DNA of 64,000 bases from RGIG3701 sp031553595 (GTDB taxonomy: Bacteria > Planctomycetota > Planctomycetia > Pirellulales > Thermoguttaceae). Position numbers and translations under genes: made by a program. The notes under the pieces are model-generated. The model saw nothing but the letters and a program-made list of their open reading frames with translations. It made no database searches and was not told where the DNA came from. The stretch is from assembly GCA_031553595.1 (NCBI GenBank), contig JAVBLI010000010.1, forward strand, positions 9,167 to 73,166. Direction: 5' to 3'. This document shows positions 17,918 to 27,684 of this stretch, piece after piece. How positions within the stretch are numbered: the first letter of the stretch is position 1; each line of letters starts with the position of its first letter.

Positions 17918-18715
17918 TTATTTCTTCTGCTCAAGCAGCCACAACTGCAATTCTTCGTTATTATACGCCGGCGTCCAGACGTCATGCCCCACGCCGGGCA
18001 GCTCGGTGTACTTCATTTTCGGGTTCACGTCTTTCAGCGCCTCGGCCGCGTTTCGGCTCCGCTGAACCGGCACCGCGCCGTCCGCGTCCCCATGGAAAAT
18101 CCAGATGGGCAGATCGCGCACGTGCTGCGTGTTTTTGAGCGCCTCGTTATCCGCGCCGCCACAGAGGGGGATGGCCGCCGCAATTTCGTCGCCCCAGCGG
18201 ACAACGTAATCAAAGGTCCCGTAACCGCCCATGGACAGGCCGGTGACGTAAATGCATTTTTCATCCACAGGCAGGTTTTTGATCATGTCCTGCACCACTT
18301 CCCGCGTCATCCGCAGCGCCGGCGCCGGTTCGTCAGGTGTGGCGTGCGTCTTCTGATCGCTCCAGGAAACCTCGCACCATTTTTCGCCGTTCGGACACTG
18401 CGGCGCGACGGCGTACATCTTCCGGCCATGCTCGCCGAAAATGAAATGCATCCACTCGTCGTGCCCGATTTGGGCCTCATTATTATCGCCCCGCTCGCCG
18501 GCCCCGTGCAGGAAAATGATCAGCGGATACTTCTCGCCTTCCACCACTTCCGGCGCGTACATGCGGTATTTAAGCGTGCCGCCATTCGGGGATTCCCACT
18601 CGCATTTCGCGAACTCGGCGTGTTTCTCGGGAAACTGCGTCTCGGCCCGCAGTGGTGTATGGTACACAATAAACATACTTAAAACAATCGTCGTCCATAA
18701 AAAACGGTGGGACAT
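17918..18715 (-). CDS. Secreted alpha/beta-hydrolase esterase (carboxylesterase/feruloyl-esterase-like)
   Basis: 265 residues with an N-terminal signal sequence ending near PLRAE. The alpha/beta-hydrolase triad is visible: Ser161 in GLSMGGYGTF, Asp in FHGDADGAVP (about 210-212), and His244 in GVGHDVW. The oxyanion segment is IIFLHGAGERGDN. This layout is that of the prolyl-oligopeptidase-like or phospholipase/carboxylesterase group often found as polysaccharide esterases. Substrate not determined. The start was moved to the ATG at 18715, because GGAG lies six bases upstream; the in-frame ATG at 18727 has none. The stop of the PEP-CTERM gene is only 20 bases upstream on the same strand, so the two could be co-transcribed. 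Confidence 0.85.
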   Translation of the reverse strand: MSHRFLWTTIVLSMFIVYHTPLRAETQFPEKHAEFAKCEWESPNGGTLKYRMYAPEVVEGEKYPLIIFLHGAGERGDNNEAQIGHDEWMHFIFGEHGRKMYAVAPQCPNGEKWCEVSWSDQKTHATPDEPAPALRMTREVVQDMIKNLPVDEKCIYVTGLSMGGYGTFDYVVRWGDEIAAAIPLCGGADNEALKNTQHVRDLPIWIFHGDADGAVPVQRSRNAAEALKDVNPKMKYTELPGVGHDVWTPAYNNEELQLWLLEQKK

Positions 18716-18735
18716 GCAAAACTCCATTTCGAAAA

Positions 18736-20538
18736 TCAGATTTCAGCCATTTTTTTCTTTTGCCACACGGCGATACAACCAAAAAGCATTGCGATCAGCA
18801 TCATCGCCCACGTTGTTGGCTCCGGCGTAACGGATTCGTTGTTGAGATTGCCGTATCCGAGCAACTGAAATCCGCCCCACTGCTGCTGGGAGCTTCCGCC
18901 GACATTACCGAATGTTCCGGAAATCGTTCCCGCGGCGTCGGCGTAAACCCAGAAACTGGCGCCGGCCTGACTGGAAATTGTTTGCTCGCCGTTGTCCATA
19001 ATCTCATCCGCGACAGTAAACGAGGCGTTGTCGTGCCATCCGCTGAGCAGGATCAGTTGATACAAATCACCGGCCTCCAGGCCGCCGATTTCCCATTCCA
19101 GCGGCGTGGTCGTCGCCAAATCATTCGGATGGTTTCCGAAAAGATAATCGCCCTGTAAATCGTCGCGCCCCGACTGGCCGCCCCACCCCGCAAGGAACTG
19201 GGGATTATTGATCGGATCGCTTCCTTCGGTGCTGAAATAAATGCCGGTGAGGTTGCCTGCCGAGTCTTTCAGCGGGTCCGATTTATATCCTGGTGTGGCG
19301 AGGGCAATGGTGTCAGCCGCGTTGCCTTGGTAGCCTATAAACGTGTAAGCATTCCAGACTCCCCCCACTCCGGAGATCGGTGCGGCTCCTGTGTAAGTGA
19401 TGGGGTCGGCGTATTGACCGTAAAAGTTCGTTCCATCTACACCCTGGAGATCGACTGAAATAACCTGCTTCGGCGCGACCCTGTCGAAGGAAATGGAATC
19501 CGTGTTTTGCAGGAAATCGCTCGGCAGGAAAAGAGACAACGGTCCGGAAGGCGTCTGGCCGAATATCGCCGTGGCTTCGCCCTTGGCGTTGGGGGCAAAA
19601 AATTGCGTCTGCCCGCCAACCTTTAGCTGGTAAAGCGAGGATGCAAAACCTGCCAAAGTAAGCGATTCGTAATTCCCCGGCGTGCCGTTGAGCCGCGCGA
19701 CGGAGGCGGTCCACTCGCCGCTGTCATTCTTCAGGGAACGGGCCGGGCTGACGAGGCTCCCCGCTTTGTCCAGGAAGTTCATCGCGGAGCTGTCGGTGAA
19801 GCTGAGGCTCCATTGGGCGTTGGAGACGCTGGCAGAGGGAATCTTATCGACCAGAAACGCGCCGACATAAGCGTCCATGCCGACACCGGTCCCCACAAAA
19901 TTGAGATTGAAAACATCGCCCGCTTTGACGCCGGCCAGATCGAAGAAATAAATATCCGGGGTGCCGTTGGCCGTCAGTGAGATCGTCCCGCTGGAGGTGG
20001 AAAATGCTGAAGCACCAGTATTGCGGCCCCGCATTTCAAGTGTTTGCGAACCGGTCGTCGCGCCGGTTATGTCCCACATCACGCCGATTCGCACGCGGTC
20101 GAACGCCTGGGTGAAAACCATTTGCGCGCCGTCTGTAGCGGTTCCGGTGCAATAACCGGCTGGTTGGAAGGATGTGCAATAGCCGGATAGGTCTGCGGTT
20201 CCTGTAATAGCGTCGATCGACAAACTATTGTTTCTCCCCTGTGGAGCTGATCCCATATAATTCACCCCCCAATCATACGCCGGGCCGGTCTCCCAATTAA
20301 TCCCGCCGTTGGTGGCGTAGATGCCGCCGTCGTTGGTGATGAGGGTTTTCGGCACCGCCGGGGAGCGGTATCGGATGGCGGTCGCGGTTCCGTTGTACAT
20401 GGTGTCGATTTCCGCCCCGACGTAGGAGATGTAGTCAATCGCCACAAGCTGGGAAGCGGCGGCGAACTGCAAGCATAACGCCAACACAAAGACGGCAAGA
20501 TGCCGCGATGCCGAGATCAACGTTTTTGTAAGTTTCAT
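18736..20538 (-). CDS. PEP-CTERM surface protein
   Basis: 600 residues. Signal peptide MKLTKTLISASRHLAVFVLA..., then a Gly/Thr/Ser-rich, beta-rich extracellular region without recognised catalytic residues. The C-terminus has a textbook PEP-CTERM sorting tag: VTPEPTTW, a hydrophobic helix (AMMLIAMLFGCIAVW) and the basic tail QKKK. Such tags are processed by exosortase in the inner membrane and the proteins are usually linked to exopolysaccharide or biofilm matrix. No exosortase gene is in the window, so it must be encoded elsewhere. Start ATG 20538 has GGAGGGGG upstream; the frame before it is not signal-peptide-like. Confidence 0.85.
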   Translation of the reverse strand: MKLTKTLISASRHLAVFVLALCLQFAAASQLVAIDYISYVGAEIDTMYNGTATAIRYRSPAVPKTLITNDGGIYATNGGINWETGPAYDWGVNYMGSAPQGRNNSLSIDAITGTADLSGYCTSFQPAGYCTGTATDGAQMVFTQAFDRVRIGVMWDITGATTGSQTLEMRGRNTGASAFSTSSGTISLTANGTPDIYFFDLAGVKAGDVFNLNFVGTGVGMDAYVGAFLVDKIPSASVSNAQWSLSFTDSSAMNFLDKAGSLVSPARSLKNDSGEWTASVARLNGTPGNYESLTLAGFASSLYQLKVGGQTQFFAPNAKGEATAIFGQTPSGPLSLFLPSDFLQNTDSISFDRVAPKQVISVDLQGVDGTNFYGQYADPITYTGAAPISGVGGVWNAYTFIGYQGNAADTIALATPGYKSDPLKDSAGNLTGIYFSTEGSDPINNPQFLAGWGGQSGRDDLQGDYLFGNHPNDLATTTPLEWEIGGLEAGDLYQLILLSGWHDNASFTVADEIMDNGEQTISSQAGASFWVYADAAGTISGTFGNVGGSSQQQWGGFQLLGYGNLNNESVTPEPTTWAMMLIAMLFGCIAVWQKKKMAEI

Positions 20539-20605
20539 ATAATTCCCCCTCCACATTGCGCAAAAAAGTATCGCCGGATGGACAAAAACATCAAAGCATC
20601 CTATA

Positions 20606-20634
20606 ATTATAATCGGAATGGCACGGGAAAGCAA
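20606..20634 (-). promoter_or_regulatory. Sigma-70-like promoter for the PEP-CTERM gene
   Basis: On the minus strand TTGCTT (20634-20629), 17-base spacer, TATAAT (20611-20606). Start expected near 20599, giving a leader of about 60 bases. Confidence 0.6.
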
Positions 20635-20696
20635 GAAAAAAACGCGGTTTTTTCGTTTTTTTCAGCAGGCCAACACATAAATTACCGCCGGAATGA

Positions 20697-23600
20697 TTAT
20701 TCTATGTCTTTATCGTAAACTTTCTCCCCCTGGATGATCGCCTCGACACGGGCGGCTTCTTCTTCCAGACGTTTTTCGTACTTTTGCTCGGCCTGGATTT
20801 CGCCGTCGATCGTGAGCCGGAAGCCGGGCATGTCATTACGCGGCGTCTTTTCCAGCGTTTTCTTTCCGGCCGTGATGATGGAGAGGGCTTCTTTGTAAGC
20901 GGCGCTCTTTTTGTCCATCTTCTCCAGGCACGGGCTAAGCTCGGGGCGGTCGAACCACACGCCGTTCGCCTTGTCCTGGCGGTTCAGGTCTTCGCCGGTC
21001 AGCTCGGACAGACGCTTGAGTTGCTCGCCGTCCAGCGGGCTGCGGCCGAAACGGTTGTTCGGAAACGGCGTGCTGTAATCCGAATAATAGGGCGCGTTGA
21101 TGTCGATCCACGTGATGATGCGGTCCTGATCCTCGGCGGTGAGCTTCAGGTGCTGGTCGACTTCCGCGTCGCCGTGACCTTCGAGAACGACTTTCGCCAG
21201 CGGACTGACATAAGACCCCCAGGAGCGCGGCTGCTGCACTTCCGTGGGCCCGGCGCCCACCACCTGGACGTATTTCCGGTTCTGCCGCAACTCGAAATAC
21301 GCGTTGTTAAACACCAGATTTTTGTCGCCCGCCAGGCAGAGTTTCGCGGCGGCAGGCTCGCCCGCATCGTGACACCGGACGCAGTTGCGGTCGAAGACCG
21401 GCTGCACTTCCTCGGTAAAGGAAAAGAGCCGCGTCGGGCCGTGCCAGGGTTCGAGCTGGCTGGGTTTGCGCAGCAGCGCCTTGACGGTGTGCCGCGGCGC
21501 GACGGCGTTCAGGCGGTCGTCGTGGCAGCCGATACACCCCTGCGTTTCGCCGGGACGCACGATTGTGCCGGAACGCATGGACTGGATCATTCGGCCGTCG
21601 GCGTCGAGAACCTGGAAGTAAAGGAAGGTGTCGGCGGGCACCTCAAAACTGGCGCTACCGTCGTCCTCTACGGGGACGGTGCCCAGGATGCGTTTGTTGT
21701 TGAAATCGTCCCACGCCATGCCCGGGGCCTGCTCGCCGGTGACGTTCCAGTCGGCCCGCGACCAAAACCGCTTTTCCGGCGACTCGATCACGCGGAGCCA
21801 CTTGACCGTGCCTTTGGGAATCTGGTCCATGCCCGTGCCGTTGTAAACGTCGGAGACGTAAAACACGCCGGTCTTTTTCGTGAGGTCGATGCGAGGCTCC
21901 AGCACCCTCGGCGCCTCTCGCGGCATGATGAGCATCGGGTCGAAACAGCCGTACTCGGAATCTTCCGGCTCGCGGTACAGTTCACGTTCTTCACCGTCAA
22001 GCGTCAGATAGCAGATCGCCATCTTTTCGCCCTGGCCCACGATTTGCCGGGCGCAGAGCACCTCGGTGGAGGAAATCGGGCACGGGTCTTCGTACTTCGG
22101 CGAGACGCGGGTGAAGGTGTCGTAGCTGCCCTGGATGTTGATCAGTTCGCGGGCGGACTCGGGGAAAATCCGCACCACGGGCGGCTCGCCCTCGACTCCC
22201 TTCGTGCGGTCGATCACCGCGATCGCCCCCCACGGACGGTCGTGGCAGGAACTGAACGTGCAGCAGACGAGATTCGTGCCGGGCAGCATCCGGGCGTCGA
22301 GCACACCGCCGGGAGAGCCGGTGTTGTTGCCGTAATACAGAGCATGGTTCGTGCCGTCGGGGTTCGTGACCCAGAGGCCCTGCGCGTCGCCGAAATTGCG
22401 GTCGACGTATTCCCAGCGGTCGTAAAGCAGTCGGCCGTCGGGCAGAACGCTGGCGTGGCCCTCGAAAAGGGTGCTGTGGCCGATCTGCTGGATGTTGGCG
22501 CCGTCGGCGTCCATCGTGTAAAGGTTGCACATGATGTGGCGGTTGCACATGCAGAATTTCGGCTCGCGAGTGCTGGAAAAGGCGATTCGCCCGTCGGGGA
22601 GGTACACGGGGTCGATGTCCGTCAGGGCGGGGCCGAAGGTCAGTTGCGTGACTTTTTTCGTCGCTAAATCCATTTCGTAAATGTGGTAATCGTCGTGAAT
22701 GTCGTTCCGCATGGAGAAGACGATTTTCTTGGCGTCCCATGAAATTTCCGGGTCGCGGATGACGCCGTGCTCGGATTCCAGGAGCGTTTTCACCTTGCCA
22801 CCGTCGGCGTAGTCGATCATTCGCAGGGCGCTGCCGCCGGTGAAGCTGCCGGTGTTGATCTCGCCGGTCTGGAACATCGTTTCGGTGTTGTGATGGTCGG
22901 GGCGGTACTGTTTGCGGGCCACGAAAAGCAGCTTTTGGTTTTTCAGCGTTTTGATGTCCGTTTTCGGAGCCACGGAAAGGGTGCTCTCCACCACTTCGAG
23001 ATTATCGGCCAGCGGGAAGATTTCGACTTTCGTGAAGGCGGCTTTTTCGGCGGCCCCGGTCTTCAGGAAGAGGCACGCGAATGGATTCGGGACGGTGTTG
23101 GCGTAGCGGGCCAGCTCCTTCCACGGGGCGCATTCCTCCATTTTGTAAGCGGCCACGTAGAGGTCGGTTTTGCGGTTGGTGAGCGATTTGCGGTAACATT
23201 CCAGACGCAGGAAGACCTTGCGGGCGTCCGGCGCGGGGGCTTCCACAGCCGGGTCGTTCGGGCGCGGGGGCAGGCCCTGGAATTTGACTTTCTGCGTGCC
23301 GTTCCAGTGGTCCATGCCGAGTGTGAAGACCGGCACGGCATCATCGCCGCCGGCATATACCGAAACACCTGCCACGGCTTCGACCCGCACGCCGTCCAGC
23401 TCGACACACGCCTGGATCGCGAAATTTCCCCCCGGCGTTTGCGTTTTCAGCATCGGCGCATCATTCCGCGCGGCCCACATGTCGGTGTTCCCCAGCGCGG
23501 AGAGCATGACCCTTTTTTCGGCGTCTACAAAGACGGTCGCGCTTTTCGCGCTGGGAATTTCCGCCGTCCAGCGGGTCTCGCCGAGTTGGACACCCTGGCC

Positions 23601-23717
23601 AACCGCGAGATGCACGCCATCTAGCTGGATTCCCTCCGCGAAAATCGTCAGGGACGCGACAGATAATAAAAACAGTCCGAGCACGGCGGACACGATAAGG
23701 GCGGGATAAATACGCAT
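20697..23717 (-). CDS. Secreted beta-propeller/c-haem protein related to hydrazine synthase alpha subunit (HzsA-like)
   Basis: 1006 residues with an N-terminal signal helix. Residues of about 290-560 carry TolB/PD40-like propeller strands (for example SWDAKKIVFSMRN, PDGRIAFSSTRE). Two haem-binding motifs follow: CIGCH near residue 729 and CVRCH near 777, giving room for two covalent c-haems, with a possible extra Cys-rich loop FCMCNRHIMC in the propeller. This order, a propeller followed by haem domains, is that of HzsA-related proteins common in Planctomycetota and Verrucomicrobiota; most such bacteria do not make hydrazine, so a redox or polysaccharide-linked role is more likely than anammox. 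Subunits beta and gamma of hydrazine synthase were not seen. Location predicted periplasmic. Confidence 0.8.
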   Translation of the reverse strand: MRIYPALIVSAVLGLFLLSVASLTIFAEGIQLDGVHLAVGQGVQLGETRWTAEIPSAKSATVFVDAEKRVMLSALGNTDMWAARNDAPMLKTQTPGGNFAIQACVELDGVRVEAVAGVSVYAGGDDAVPVFTLGMDHWNGTQKVKFQGLPPRPNDPAVEAPAPDARKVFLRLECYRKSLTNRKTDLYVAAYKMEECAPWKELARYANTVPNPFACLFLKTGAAEKAAFTKVEIFPLADNLEVVESTLSVAPKTDIKTLKNQKLLFVARKQYRPDHHNTETMFQTGEINTGSFTGGSALRMIDYADGGKVKTLLESEHGVIRDPEISWDAKKIVFSMRNDIHDDYHIYEMDLATKKVTQLTFGPALTDIDPVYLPDGRIAFSSTREPKFCMCNRHIMCNLYTMDADGANIQQIGHSTLFEGHASVLPDGRLLYDRWEYVDRNFGDAQGLWVTNPDGTNHALYYGNNTGSPGGVLDARMLPGTNLVCCTFSSCHDRPWGAIAVIDRTKGVEGEPPVVRIFPESARELINIQGSYDTFTRVSPKYEDPCPISSTEVLCARQIVGQGEKMAICYLTLDGEERELYREPEDSEYGCFDPMLIMPREAPRVLEPRIDLTKKTGVFYVSDVYNGTGMDQIPKGTVKWLRVIESPEKRFWSRADWNVTGEQAPGMAWDDFNNKRILGTVPVEDDGSASFEVPADTFLYFQVLDADGRMIQSMRSGTIVRPGETQGCIGCHDDRLNAVAPRHTVKALLRKPSQLEPWHGPTRLFSFTEEVQPVFDRNCVRCHDAGEPAAAKLCLAGDKNLVFNNAYFELRQNRKYVQVVGAGPTEVQQPRSWGSYVSPLAKVVLEGHGDAEVDQHLKLTAEDQDRIITWIDINAPYYSDYSTPFPNNRFGRSPLDGEQLKRLSELTGEDLNRQDKANGVWFDRPELSPCLEKMDKKSAAYKEALSIITAGKKTLEKTPRNDMPGFRLTIDGEIQAEQKYEKRLEEEAARVEAIIQGEKVYDKDIE

Positions 23718-23848
23718 ATTTTCTTTCTGTTTAGATACACCATCGGGGATTTACAGTCACAACTCTCTCCATTATAATATACGTAAGCTGCGAAATAAAG
23801 AGACGCCGCGGTTTTTTTGCGTTTTTTGTGAAAAAAGGTGAGCTTTCG

Positions 23849-24847
23849 GTGGACGAAAATACGCTGGCCCTGATCATGGTGGTACTATTAATCGTTCCCT
23901 TCGTTTTGGCGTGGGGATGGATTTTGTATCGAAATCTTGCGATTCACGAACCGATTTTTCCGCGGCTGGAACCGGCGCGGACGGCGAAATGGGGAGCGCC
24001 GGCGGTGTGCTTTATTTTTTGCATGTTTCTGCTTCTGCCGTCGTGTTTCGACATGATTCTTGGCAGGGTTCAGGAAGCGCCCGGCGGCGCAGGCCGGGTT
24101 ATTTCCGTTATTCGGGATGGAGGCACGGGTGAGAACCCCCCGGCTCCCGGTGAGGAAAAAACGGATAATAAAACGCTCGAGGAACTGAAAGAATCCGCGG
24201 CGCATCCGCTGGTGCTGTACCTTCACGAAAACCCCTCGGCGATGAAATATCTTTTTGCGTTTCTTGTTGCGGCGCTGTGCGTGCCGTTCACGGAGGAATT
24301 CGTTTTTCGGGTGATTGTCCAAGGATGGCTGGAGGCGGGGGAGCGGCAGGCGTGGGGAATGTCGCGTCGCCACGGCGTGGGGGCACTGCTCTTGACGGCA
24401 GCGTTTTTCACGCTCATCCATTTCCGCCCCGCCGGAGATATTCATCTGTCCGCAGAACGGCTGGGCGAGCTGTTTACCTGCCAGCTGGGGGCGTATTTTC
24501 TGCTGCTGGCCGTTTCCTTCGTGGTGCTGAGAGTGTTTTGCCGCGCGACTTGGCGGGACATCGGGATGGACTTCCGGCACTGGAGAAAAGATATTCTGCT
24601 GGGGTGCCTGGCGTACGCCGTGGTCGCGCTGCCCACGGGGCTGATGATGCTCCTGGCCACGGCGGTGGATTTCAATAATCGCTTCGGCGTCGTCGCAGAC
24701 CCCATCGCGCTAGTGCCGCTGGCACTGGTGCTCGGCCTGCTTTACTGGCGCACCCACCGCATCCTGCCGTGTTTCACCGCCCACGCACTGTTTAACGCCC
24801 AGGCGGTCTTGTTCAGCATGATGACGTCGCTGCGAATTGATAATTGA
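23849..24847 (+). CDS. CPBP-family intramembrane glutamic/metalloprotease (CAAX-like)
   Basis: About 332 residues and roughly eight membrane helices. The CPBP (Rce1/abortive infection) motifs are all present: EEFVFRVIVQGWLE (EExxxR), FTLIHFR (FxxxH) and HALFNAQ (HxxxN). These proteins cut or process substrates within the membrane. The start is uncertain: GTG at 23849 has AAAGGTGAG six bases before it, while GTG at 23828 would add seven residues. The last residues (RIDN, then TGA) are encoded by heptamer element B4, so the natural C-terminus may have been altered by that element. Substrate unknown. Confidence 0.85.
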   Translation: MDENTLALIMVVLLIVPFVLAWGWILYRNLAIHEPIFPRLEPARTAKWGAPAVCFIFCMFLLLPSCFDMILGRVQEAPGGAGRVISVIRDGGTGENPPAPGEEKTDNKTLEELKESAAHPLVLYLHENPSAMKYLFAFLVAALCVPFTEEFVFRVIVQGWLEAGERQAWGMSRRHGVGALLLTAAFFTLIHFRPAGDIHLSAERLGELFTCQLGAYFLLLAVSFVVLRVFCRATWRDIGMDFRHWRKDILLGCLAYAVVALPTGLMMLLATAVDFNNRFGVVADPIALVPLALVLGLLYWRTHRILPCFTAHALFNAQAVLFSMMTSLRIDN

Positions 24848-24927
24848 TAATTGATAATTAACGCAAGCGAGCCACCGGCCTAAAGATTGCTACTTCGCAG
24901 TTAATTATCAATTGTCAATTATCAATT
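24835..24927. repeat. Family B heptamer element (B4), AATTGAT type
   Basis: Left arm AATTGAT AATTGAT AATTGAT AATTAAC plus core GCAAGCGAGCC; right arm ends in ATCAATT GTCAATT ATCAATT. It lies between two convergent genes and supplies both stop codons, at 24845-24847 on the plus strand and at 24910-24908 on the minus strand. Confidence 0.9.
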
Positions 24928-25738
24928 CTAAAAGCGAGTCCGGCGAGTCGGTAGTGATGCTTCGCACGCCCATGTCCAGCAGGCGGCGCATGTCGGCGGG
25001 GATGTTCACGGTCCAGCACCAGACGGTGATGTTTTCGGCGGTGAGGGCGGCGGCGACCGCCGGCGTGAGGCTGCGGTGATCCATGTCCACCACGTTCGTG
25101 CGGCAGTCTTTCAGCGTGCGGACGACCCGTGCGACGAGCGATTCATCGGTTTCGTTTTTCTCGCGCTTGCAGAGCCAGGCGGTGTGAATTTCGGGGGCAA
25201 GTTCTCGCATTTTTTTGAGCCGCGCGGCATTAAAGTCGATCACCACGGCCCGCTCCAGCAGTCCGGCAGTTTTTATTTCCGCCAACACTTTCTCCACGAT
25301 TTCCAGCCCGTCCTTCATCTCGATCACGGACACGCAGGCGGTATCTTTCAGCAGGGCCAGCGCCGCGGCCAGTGTGGGGATACGCTCGCCCCGGTATTTC
25401 GCCGCTTTCCACGCCCCAGCGTCCAGTGTTTTAATGAAGTCGGCGTCGCAAGCCGTCAGCGGCGCGTCCAGCCCGGCCGTGCGCTTCATGGACACGTCGT
25501 GCATCAAAAACGGCACGCCGTCGCGCGAAACATACACGTCCATCTCCGCACCGTTCGCCCCGGCCTCCACCGCCATACGGATGGACGCCAGCGTATTTTC
25601 AGGTGCGACGCGCGAGAACCCCCGGTGCGCGACGCACTTCGCCTCCAGCGGCGCGGGCGCTTTGGGGAAGTCGTTCTCAGCCGCGAATGTGGAAACACAG
25701 CACATGAATGAAAGCGTCGGTAAAAGGAAGTGTTTCAT
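24908..25738 (-). CDS. Secreted glycerophosphodiester phosphodiesterase
   Basis: 276 residues. GDPD enzymes hydrolyse deacylated phospholipids to glycerol-3-phosphate and an alcohol. Signal peptide MKHFLLPTLSFMCCVSTFA. Catalytic core AHRGFSRVAPENT (His38, Arg39, Glu in ENT), then AEMDVYVSRDG (Glu and Asp metal ligands) and FLMHDVSM (second His). The later IEMKDG and VWCWTVN segments are also typical. The start was moved 11 codons into the open frame, because AAAGGA precedes the ATG at 25738 and the signal peptide begins there. The C-terminal residues LIIDN and the stop derive from repeat B4. Confidence 0.92.
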   Translation of the reverse strand: MKHFLLPTLSFMCCVSTFAAENDFPKAPAPLEAKCVAHRGFSRVAPENTLASIRMAVEAGANGAEMDVYVSRDGVPFLMHDVSMKRTAGLDAPLTACDADFIKTLDAGAWKAAKYRGERIPTLAAALALLKDTACVSVIEMKDGLEIVEKVLAEIKTAGLLERAVVIDFNAARLKKMRELAPEIHTAWLCKREKNETDESLVARVVRTLKDCRTNVVDMDHRSLTPAVAAALTAENITVWCWTVNIPADMRRLLDMGVRSITTDSPDSLLELIIDN

Positions 25739-25776
25739 GGGTGGAATCCTTTGTTTTTCCGAATGAAACATGCCAT

Positions 25777-25874
25777 AAAACAGCAGCCCGAAGTGCGAGC
25801 CGGGGATATCGCCGCCCGAAATGTGGTTAGCCCATCGGTGGCACTATCCCGTCGCTCACGCTCCGGGCTGTTGG
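25777..25874. repeat. Family A palindrome, copy 3 (diverged)
   Basis: Outer arms AAAACAGCAGCCCG and CGGGCTGTTGGT, inner pair CGGGGATA / TATCCCG, and GTGCGAGC / GCTCACGC. The core differs from copies 1 and 2. It is located between the start of the GDPD gene and the end of the HEAT-repeat gene. Confidence 0.7.
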
Positions 25875-25888
25875 TGGTTGTCAAAAAA

Positions 25889-27610
25889 TCAGTCCATCAT
25901 GTCACGGTATTTTTTGCACCGCTCAACGACGCTCTTGTCCTTGCACTTGGCGATGATCTCGTCGAGCACCGGAATGAAGTATTCCTTGTTGGGGCGACGG
26001 ATGTTGTTGTGGTGAGCCAGGTCGGCCAGGGCACGGTACGCGTCGGTCTCGAGAGCCGGGACTTTCACGTACTCGTAGGCGAACTTCGCGCTTTCCACAT
26101 CGCGGATGGCACTGAGGCGGCTGAGGATCAGCTTCCGCTCATCGTCGCGGGTGGCTTTATCCATCGCGACTTTCAGGGCGTCGAGCTTATCCTTCACCGG
26201 GGCGTCGGTCGTCGGCAGCGAGACCACGCGGATGAAGGCCCGCAGTGCGCGGAGCTTCTGGGAATCGTTGAATTTCCCGTCGGTGTTCTCGAAAATTTCA
26301 CGCAGGTTGTTCGCGTACTTGGCGTGCGGGAAATTGCACAGCCCCGTCACCGCGGCATCGCGCGTGGCGTCGTTCTGGATGCCCGCTTTGATGACTTCCC
26401 ACGCGCCGTCGTCACCGATTCGGCCCAGGAGCGAATACCACATTGCGGGGTTGTCGCCCAGCCGTGCGCGGACGGCGTCGGAGTTGCCGCCGCAGCGCCC
26501 GACGAGCAATTTTTCCGCGTCGATCCGCTGTTCGCCTTCCGGAATCATCACGAAAATGTCGAGCAGATCGTTGATTTTATCGTTGCCGGCGATGGCCACG
26601 GCGCTGCCGAACATTTGCAGGCGGTCGGTGCAATTCGGATCTTTTGCCTCGGCGAGCACCTTGTCAAACGCCGCACCGGAATTCCGCCGGGCGAGGATAT
26701 CGGAGATGATGCCGATTCGGCTGCCGTCCTGCGTGGTGCCCATGGCGTTCAAAAGCGCTTCGTCGAAACCGGGAGCCTCCACGCGGCTCGCCATTTCGAC
26801 CGCCAAGCCGCGGTCGTATTTCTGGGCCAGGTCGATCAGAAGGGGAACTTCGTTTTTGGTGGCGATTTTTTCCAGGGCCAGCAGGCCGGAACGTTTCAGG
26901 AGCTTGGCGATTTCGTTATCGCCTTCGGGCTCCATTTTGGCGGCCGCGACGGCGTAGGAGGTATATTTCCGGTCGCCGCGGACGGTCAGGGCGTCGAGCG
27001 TGCCGATTTTGTCTTCCATGGAAAGGGAATCGTACTTCTTCATCCAGTCTTCCACGGCGTTCGCGTCGGCATACGCCAAGGCCATCGGCATGGCGGTTTC
27101 CGTCAGCTTGGACAGGTCGGGTTTCAGTTGGCCCAGTACGTCCTGGATGATTTTCTTATCCTGGGCGTTCGCCGTTTCCAGGGCTTTTTTTAGGGTGTTG
27201 ACGCCTTTACCGCCGGGAATCGTGGCCAGGGCGCGGATCGCCTCGTCACGCACGGTGTACTCGGCGTTTTTAAGCTGCTTCGCCACCGCGTCGACCTCCG
27301 CCTCCGTGCCCGTCCACTGCAACTGCTGAATCAGCTCGACCCGCGCCCAGACCGGCGTGTCCGCGGCCTCCAGCGCCTCGACCGCCGCTTTGTTGACGGC
27401 GTCCCGCAGGATGAAATTCTTTTGAATGGCCAGCGTGCCAGCCTGCATGTTGATCTTCTGCCATTCGTTATGGGCGCCTTCGCGCACCTTGACATCGTCG
27501 CTGCCAAGCCGCGTGAAAATGTTTTCGAAATCCGGCAGGTCCTGCGCCATCACCGCCCCGGAAACGAGCATCGCGGCGAAAAATAATAATGCGAAATATA
27601 GTTTTTTCAT
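25889..27610 (-). CDS. Secreted HEAT-repeat protein
   Basis: 573 residues. Signal peptide MKKLYFALLFFAAMLVSGAVMAQ. The rest is almost entirely helical in pairs of about 35 residues with recurring patterns such as DEAIRALATIPGG, GAWEVIKAGIQ and DAAVTGLCNFPHAK, which is the look of HEAT or PBS-lyase-like repeats. No catalytic residues were seen. Such solenoids usually act as scaffolds for protein-protein contact; predicted periplasmic. Start ATG at 27610; ACAGG lies upstream. Neighbours on the same strand do not suggest a pathway. Confidence 0.8.
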   Translation of the reverse strand: MKKLYFALLFFAAMLVSGAVMAQDLPDFENIFTRLGSDDVKVREGAHNEWQKINMQAGTLAIQKNFILRDAVNKAAVEALEAADTPVWARVELIQQLQWTGTEAEVDAVAKQLKNAEYTVRDEAIRALATIPGGKGVNTLKKALETANAQDKKIIQDVLGQLKPDLSKLTETAMPMALAYADANAVEDWMKKYDSLSMEDKIGTLDALTVRGDRKYTSYAVAAAKMEPEGDNEIAKLLKRSGLLALEKIATKNEVPLLIDLAQKYDRGLAVEMASRVEAPGFDEALLNAMGTTQDGSRIGIISDILARRNSGAAFDKVLAEAKDPNCTDRLQMFGSAVAIAGNDKINDLLDIFVMIPEGEQRIDAEKLLVGRCGGNSDAVRARLGDNPAMWYSLLGRIGDDGAWEVIKAGIQNDATRDAAVTGLCNFPHAKYANNLREIFENTDGKFNDSQKLRALRAFIRVVSLPTTDAPVKDKLDALKVAMDKATRDDERKLILSRLSAIRDVESAKFAYEYVKVPALETDAYRALADLAHHNNIRRPNKEYFIPVLDEIIAKCKDKSVVERCKKYRDMMD

Positions 27611-27684
27611 AGGTTATACCTGTTATGTGATTTTGTGTTAAGATGATTGGGGTTGGTAAGTTTTTTGTTTATCCGCCTCGTGCG

